A stretch of 64,000 nucleotides of DNA from Streptomyces sp. NBC_01571 (GTDB lineage Bacteria; Actinomycetota; Actinomycetes; Streptomycetales; Streptomycetaceae): the NCBI RefSeq assembly GCF_026339875.1, contig NZ_JAPEPZ010000001.1:9052001-9116000 (forward strand), in the 5' to 3' direction. A model generated the notes under the pieces. That model was not told the origin of the DNA. It saw only the letters and a list, made by a program, of their open reading frames with translations, and did not search any database. Shown piece by piece: positions 59,912 to 64,000 of this stretch (positions within the stretch are counted from its first letter, which is position 1; every line of letters starts with the position of its first letter). The translations under genes and the position numbers were made by a program.

Positions 59912-60825
59912 ACGAACACCCCCGCCATGAGCCGGTCCAGGGTGCGCCGTCCCCGCGCCGTGATCTCGTGATCGGCGAGCGCGGGGCCCCGGACCAGACA
60001 GCTCACCGCGTCGAGGGCGGCCAGAGCCTTCAGCGCGTGCCGCTCCTCGGGAAGCAGGCGGCGGCCGTATCCCTGGAAGCACGCGGCCCGCAGGTCGGGC
60101 CGGTCAGCCCAGACCCCACAGCTCATCTGGACGAAGTCCTGCACCGCGGCGGCGAACCGGGCCCGCTCGAAGCCGATCCAGCCGGCCTGCTCCGTGGACC
60201 GGGACCACAGGAGGTTGCGGGGCCTGGCGGCACCGTGGACGAAGGCGAGCGGCAGGGGCGGAAGGATGCGCAGTCGCTCGGTCAGATCGCGCACGTATCG
60301 GTGCTCCGCAGTCGTGATCCGGTCGCCGGCCCGCCGCAGCAGCGGGCCGGCGCAGTCGGCCGCGGCCCACAGGGCCCGCTCGGCCTCCGTACGCCGGGGC
60401 CCGGACAGGTCGCCGGCCTCGTGCAGCCGGGCCAGCAGAACTCCGCCCTGGCGGTGCGCCCGGACCTCCCCTGCGGGGGAGACGGCCAGCTGCCGGAGCG
60501 GGCGGCCCGGGACGGTGGTCAGCAACAGGGCCAGGTGCTCGGGGTTCGAGGCGCGCAGCTGCGGCGCGCGGCCGGCACCGAGGGCCGGGACCGCGTGGCG
60601 CAGGGCGAGGGTCTCCCTTTCGTACGCCAGGGGCTGGGGCGAGACCTTCAGGTGGAACAGGGCCCCGTCAGGACGGCGGAGAACCCAGACACGGGGATTC
60701 CCACGGGAGTTCCCACAGGGGGTCCGGCGGGGGTGCGGGGCGTCCGCGGTGACGGAGACCGGTACGCCGAGTTCCTTGCCGGCCCAGGCGAGCAGGGCCG
60801 GCGCGGGCATGGTCGAGTCGGTCAC
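59908..60825 (-). CDS. Aminoglycoside-phosphotransferase-fold pseudokinase
   Basis: A 305-residue APH-fold protein. The Lys region (LFHLKVSPQPLAYERETLAL) is kept. The catalytic-loop motif HGDxxxxN reads FVHGAARPRNLLWS, so the Asp base is Ala, and the metal-binding Asp of the expected IDFE is Gly in WIGFERARFA. Both catalytic aspartates are therefore lost and it should be a pseudokinase. The family is found in RiPP pathways, for example as phosphotransferases that prime Ser/Thr, and a dead one could be a scaffold or peptide-binding subunit. The start GTG at 60825 overlaps the upstream small ORF stop (GTGA), and the ABC exporter follows with ATGA. Confidence 0.75.
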   Translation of the reverse strand: MTDSTMPAPALLAWAGKELGVPVSVTADAPHPRRTPCGNSRGNPRVWVLRRPDGALFHLKVSPQPLAYERETLALRHAVPALGAGRAPQLRASNPEHLALLLTTVPGRPLRQLAVSPAGEVRAHRQGGVLLARLHEAGDLSGPRRTEAERALWAAADCAGPLLRRAGDRITTAEHRYVRDLTERLRILPPLPLAFVHGAARPRNLLWSRSTEQAGWIGFERARFAAAVQDFVQMSCGVWADRPDLRAACFQGYGRRLLPEERHALKALAALDAVSCLVRGPALADHEITARGRRTLDRLMAGVFV

Positions 60826-60974
60826 GCACCCCACCTCGACGACGGTCGTGACGCGGAGACGAACAGAGCGCGGCGCACGTCAACCGGGCGCCGGAGCGCG
60901 GCGGGCGAGATGGTCCGAGCGGGAGGGTTTTCGAACGCAGACCGGAGGGCGGCGAGTACGAGTACGGGATTCAC
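60822..60974 (-). CDS. Possible small peptide gene coupled to the pseudokinase and ABC exporter
   Basis: A 50-codon frame starting at GTG 60974 with a very strong ribosome site (CCGAGGAGAATCCC before it). It reads MNPVLVLAALRSAFENPPAR, then TISPAALRRPVDVRRALFVS and ends ASRPSSRWGA. Its TGA overlaps the GTG of the pseudokinase. Codon third-position GC is about 75%, lower than a normal local gene, so it is either a small real peptide or a leader used for coupling. There is no Cys, and Ser/Thr number six, so a lanthipeptide core would be short. The precursor idea is an inference from position. Confidence 0.4.
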   Translation of the reverse strand: MNPVLVLAALRSAFENPPARTISPAALRRPVDVRRALFVSASRPSSRWGA

Positions 60975-61564
60975 GGGATTCTCCTCGGTGGGGAAAACGG
61001 TCGAAGCAACTCGGACAACTGCCCTGATCACAGGACCGATACGGGGTGCACGGAGCGAATGATCGGGCGAAAGTTCGAATTGTGTCGGCGCGGGCAAGTG
61101 CTGTCGGCCCGATCGACCGGCGCCGGCCCGTTCGATTCACTCGTCAAGGGGACGGTGACGTCGCTGTGGCCCGAACGGGGGATTGCGCGCGGCGTCGAGT
61201 GCACCGGTCTCCTTCGGCACGGCGTGGGTGGGGACTGCGGACGGCACCCTCGTGCACCCCACTGACAATCAGCGGGGGAAGGGACTGCGATCCGGCCAAC
61301 CCGGACGGGCACCGCGCCGGCGGTCGGGTGGGGTCGCTCGAGCCCCTGGCCTGGGCCGGAGGCGGAAGAAAGGATTCTCGAACCGCGGTGTGACATCCCG
61401 TGGGGGAGCGGCGGCGAGGATGGCTCGAACTGTGCGCAGCCGGACGTCGATCCCGTTCCCGGTGCCGGGGGGTGTCACGGGGCCGCATGCGCGACGCCGG
61501 CCTCCCCTCGGTGGCGATTCGGTGCATCGTCACGTCGGGAAAGCCGGCGTCGGGGCACGGCGGG
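60975..61564. other. Gap between the exporter unit and the glycanase gene
   Basis: A 590-base region in which I see no convincing gene. Frames are Arg/Pro-rich with poor codon bias. The first 150 bases should hold the promoter of the small ORF-pseudokinase-exporter unit. Confidence 0.4.
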
Positions 61565-62992
61565 TCAGGAGGCGGGGATCTCGTCCACGAACCTCGTTCC
61601 GGCGGTGCGGTACGCGGCCACCTTCGCGGCCACCTGGGCCGGGGTGAGGACCTGGTCCTTGACATGCAGGACGTAGTCGACCTGCTCGTCGTAGGCGCGG
61701 GCCGTGGTCGAGGTCTGTCCGGCGAGGTCGATCAGCCACTGGTTGAAGTTGATCGACATCGGACGCTCGGGCAGGTACTGGGCGTCGTGGGTGCCGAAGA
61801 GCTGCCCGTCGATGTAGTACTTGATGCTGCTGTTGTCGATGGTGAGCACCAGGTCGTGCCAGCCGTTGTAACTCTGGCGGCCTTCGGTGTGCTGGTTGAC
61901 GGCCTGCCAGGGGTCCGGGTTGTAGGTCTCCCAGGACGTGGTGTACAGGATGTTGCCGGTCTCGCCCCAGCCGCCGTTGGGCAGGTACTCGAAGTCGTAC
62001 TCCGAGTAGTCGTCGGCCATCGGGGCCTTGAGGTCGTTGATGGTGAAGAAGGTCTGCACGAGGTGATCGCCGTCCGGCCCCGACTTGGGGGTGTCGGAGA
62101 ACTTCACGCGGGCCGCGTAGGTGCCGTTCTCGAACTTCGTGCTCCTGGAGACGACTTCGGTCTGCCTGGTGGACTCCGCGGTGCCCGCGGTGGAGGTCTC
62201 CAGGTTCATCACCGTGTTGCCGGACACGGTGGGGAAGGTGACCTTGGAAGGGTCCCAGGTGGCACCGGGAACCCCGGGACCGCCGGAGTTGGAGCGGACG
62301 TTCCAGCCGTGGGCGGCGATGGCGGGGTCGGTGTACGACGCGTAGTCGAAGTCGTCGAACAGACTCTGGCCTCCGCCGGGCGGGTCGGTCGGATCGGTGG
62401 GGTCGGTGGGGTCGTTGCCCTCGGGCGCGATGCCCCACACGGTCGTGCCGGCAAGCTGCGCGGTGACCTTGTTCCAGTCCGCGTACGAGGTCTGGGAGGG
62501 GTTGAAGGAGTAGTCGTCGGCCTGGTTCAGGGTCTGCCAGTTGGCCTGGTAGAAGCGGAGCTGCATGTCGCTGGTGTCGGCGCCCGCTGCCAGTGAGCCG
62601 GCCGCCGAGGTGAAGCCGATCTCCAGGTAGCGGTTCGCGGTGGCGGTGGGGTTGCTCAGTACGCCGAAGGTGCCCGTGATGTTGGCACACCCCTTGACCG
62701 CCCAGGAGCAGGCGAAGCGGTACGAGGCACTCGCCGAGTCCGCCTTGAAGTAGTAGCGGATCTTCACCTGGCTCAACTGGACCGTGGAGGAACCGGTGTT
62801 GCGTACCTTGAACCAGGGTTCGCTCTGATCGGCGGTGGCCCCGCTCGCGCTGGTGCGGTACTGAACGGCGATACCGTCGGCCGCGGCGGAGGCGGTCACG
62901 GTCATGGGTAGGGCGGCCAGGACGGTACTGCCCAGCAGAGTCGAAAGTGCCAGGGCCACACGGCCTCGGCCGACGGGGGGACGGGTTCTCAT
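61565..62992 (-). CDS. Secreted CBM3-GH16-type glycoside hydrolase
   Basis: A 475-residue exported enzyme. Residues 1-38 are a signal peptide (ALSTLLGSTVLAALPMTVTA). Residues 39-190 are a CBM3-type cellulose-binding module (GIAVQYRTSASGATADQSEP, FKVRNTGSSTVQLSQVKIRY, NWQTLNQADDYSFNPSQTSY). A DPTDPTDPTDPPGGG linker follows. The GH16-like domain has the catalytic motif EYDFE (Glu331, Asp333, Glu335) and strands such as GNILYTTSWETYNPDPWQAV. It probably cuts a beta-glucan or related wall polysaccharide. It is divergent from a GntR/UTRA regulator, with paired ACCAGTT sites between. Confidence 0.88.
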   Translation of the reverse strand: MRTRPPVGRGRVALALSTLLGSTVLAALPMTVTASAAADGIAVQYRTSASGATADQSEPWFKVRNTGSSTVQLSQVKIRYYFKADSASASYRFACSWAVKGCANITGTFGVLSNPTATANRYLEIGFTSAAGSLAAGADTSDMQLRFYQANWQTLNQADDYSFNPSQTSYADWNKVTAQLAGTTVWGIAPEGNDPTDPTDPTDPPGGGQSLFDDFDYASYTDPAIAAHGWNVRSNSGGPGVPGATWDPSKVTFPTVSGNTVMNLETSTAGTAESTRQTEVVSRSTKFENGTYAARVKFSDTPKSGPDGDHLVQTFFTINDLKAPMADDYSEYDFEYLPNGGWGETGNILYTTSWETYNPDPWQAVNQHTEGRQSYNGWHDLVLTIDNSSIKYYIDGQLFGTHDAQYLPERPMSINFNQWLIDLAGQTSTTARAYDEQVDYVLHVKDQVLTPAQVAAKVAAYRTAGTRFVDEIPAS

Positions 62993-63181
62993 CTGGGGGT
63001 TCCTTTCAGGGGGACTCCCGCCGCGTGCGGGAGGGCCGGGGGAAGGCAGCCGTCAGGGTCGCCGGGATGAGGAGCGTGCGGTGAGTCCGGCACTCGGCGA
63101 GGTGGTGCCGGGCAGGGTGAGCGGGCGGTACTTCGCGATTCGCCTCCGGGGGATCTGGCGACGGACGGCATACCGGACTTG

Positions 63182-63371
63182 ACCAGTTGGCCCACTGGGT
63201 TTACCAGTTGGCATCTCGGTTGAAGGTGGCATAGACCAATGCACTCGTCAACCCCCGTGCTCCGTAGGGGATTTGATGATATGACGGGTGATCAGATCAC
63301 TGGCGCGGCGGTATCCGGGTGACTCGGAACCACTTACCACCGGACCAGTTATGGTCAGGGCCGTACCAGTT
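63182..63371. promoter_or_regulatory. Two pairs of ACCAGTT repeats at the glycanase-regulator gap
   Basis: ACCAGTT occurs at 63182-63188, 63203-63209, 63344-63350 and 63365-63371. Each pair is exactly 21 bases apart (two helical turns), in the same direction. CCAGT-N6-ACTGG and ACTGG-N5-CCAGT motifs interleave at 63183-63208. They flank the start of each divergent gene and are likely sites of the GntR protein. Confidence 0.6.
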
Positions 63372-63400
63372 CCCGTCCCGCCGACGATCGAGAGTCCCGC

Positions 63401-64000
63401 ATGGAGATCGACCCGGCCGCCTCCCGTGCGGTGCTCAAGCGTGAGAAGGTGCGCGACGCCGTCCTCGAACTGATCGAGGAACGCCGCCCGGGCGACGCGA
63501 TCCCCTCCGAGCGGGCGCTCTGTGCCGAACTCGGCGTCTCCCGGCCCACGTTGCGGGCGGCGGTGGACCAACTCGTCGTGGCCGGACTGCTGGTGCGCGA
63601 GCACGGCCGCGGCATGTTCGTGGCCGGCGAGAAGATCACACAGGAACTGGTTCCCGACAGGCGGACCTTCAGCCTGCCGCAGGCCGCGGGCACCTGGACC
63701 AGCCGGCTGCTCGAATTCAGCACGCAGCGGGCCGGTGCGCGGGTGGGCCGCAAGCTGCGCATCTCACCCGCGGCCGAGATCCGCTACGTGGCACGTCTGC
63801 GGCTCGTCGACGGTTCCCCCATGGCCATCGAGTACCTCCACGTCCCGGCGGACCTGGCGCCGGACCTCACCCAGCACGAACTGGAGAACGGCGATCTGTA
63901 CCAGCACCTGAAGCAACGCCACGGAGTCCAGGTCAGCGAGGCGGTGCAGGCGATCGAGCCCACGGTGGTGACCCGCGGCGAGGCGGACCTGCTCGACGTG
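63401..64000 (+). CDS. GntR family regulator with UTRA domain (cut by window edge)
   Basis: 200 residues are visible. The winged HTH contains MEIDPAASRAVLKREKVRDA, the short beta wing AIPSERALCAELGVSRPTLR and LLVREHGRGMFVAGEKITQE. From about residue 100 a UTRA-type ligand domain begins (RRTFSLPQAAGTWTSRLLEF, VGRKLRISPAAEIRYVARLR). Such HutC-like regulators sense sugars or sugar phosphates and repress the neighbouring hydrolase. It starts at ATG 63401 and runs off the right edge. The ACCAGTT site pairs lie upstream of it and of the CBM3-GH16 gene. Confidence 0.85.
   Translation, partial: MEIDPAASRAVLKREKVRDAVLELIEERRPGDAIPSERALCAELGVSRPTLRAAVDQLVVAGLLVREHGRGMFVAGEKITQELVPDRRTFSLPQAAGTWTSRLLEFSTQRAGARVGRKLRISPAAEIRYVARLRLVDGSPMAIEYLHVPADLAPDLTQHELENGDLYQHLKQRHGVQVSEAVQAIEPTVVTRGEADLLDV

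Noticed and set aside
60975..61564. Genes in the gap before the glycanase
   Set aside because: Frames lack G/C third-position bias and recognisable motifs on either strand.
1..64000. tRNA, rRNA and attachment sites
   Set aside because: No tRNA T-loop/acceptor pattern or rRNA-like sequence was seen on either strand when reading through; a covariance-model scan would settle this.

Overview
The window is high-GC actinobacterial DNA and almost certainly Streptomyces or a close relative. Supporting signs are the strong G/C third-position bias, GTG and TTG starts, many 4-base stop/start overlaps, and typical families (DUF4012, DUF5709, DUF5133, DUF6131, lamin-tail proteins, a SigB/F/G-type sigma factor with its stress genes). 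I see no rRNA, tRNA, CRISPR array or insertion sequence.

1-16.1 kb is an exopolysaccharide or cell-wall-glycan locus. It holds a GT2 glycosyltransferase cut by the left edge, wecC and wecB (UDP-GlcNAc to UDP-ManNAc to UDP-ManNAcA), a fused alcohol-dehydrogenase/Gfo-Idh-MocA oxidoreductase, an AsnB-type amidotransferase, an alpha/alpha-toroid protein, a polyprenyl-phosphate sugar transferase, a DUF4012 membrane protein with a secreted partner, and a BY-type tyrosine kinase coupled to its low-molecular-weight phosphatase. A broken glutaminyl cyclase lies inside it.

16.3-21.3 kb is a run of small stress and regulatory genes: excisionase-like HTH, HAD phosphatase, MSMEG_6728 family, STAS-like, hemerythrin, anti-sigma-type ATPase, a frameshifted NTF2-like gene and a TetR regulator. 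21.3-25 kb holds a membrane protein and an acetoacetate-decarboxylase-family gene. Their promoters carry the same 16-bp palindrome pair as the TetR gene, so they look like one small regulon. A lamin-tail gene sits between them, in a 907-bp block that is repeated almost perfectly 21,249 bp downstream.

25.5-33.6 kb is catabolic or detoxification content: a marR-MFS-isochorismatase-like operon, two TetR regulators, and an aldo/keto reductase, MBL hydrolase and SDR series behind an operator-flanked promoter. 33.6-37.3 kb has a 5'-shortened fumC, a SigB/F/G-type sigma factor with a matching promoter, DUF2231 and a DUF6131-like membrane peptide. 37.6-40.8 kb is a tightly coupled four-gene cassette (acyl-CoA dehydrogenase, PIG-L deacetylase, NodS-like methyltransferase, GT2). 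41-45.7 kb is a patch of stress genes showing decay: a PRC-barrel gene with an internal amber codon and a formaldehyde dehydrogenase that has lost its middle.

46-64 kb carries an alpha/beta hydrolase, a large secreted subtilase, a phospholipid operon (PAP2-DAG kinase fusion, YihY, PAP2), an aldo/keto reductase-SRPBCC operon with a divergent LysR gene, a coupled small ORF-pseudokinase-ABC exporter unit that resembles a peptide export or RiPP system, a secreted CBM3-GH16 glycanase and a divergent GntR/UTRA regulator cut by the right edge. The most promising undescribed systems are the small ORF-pseudokinase-exporter unit, the TetR regulon and the duplicated lamin-tail block.
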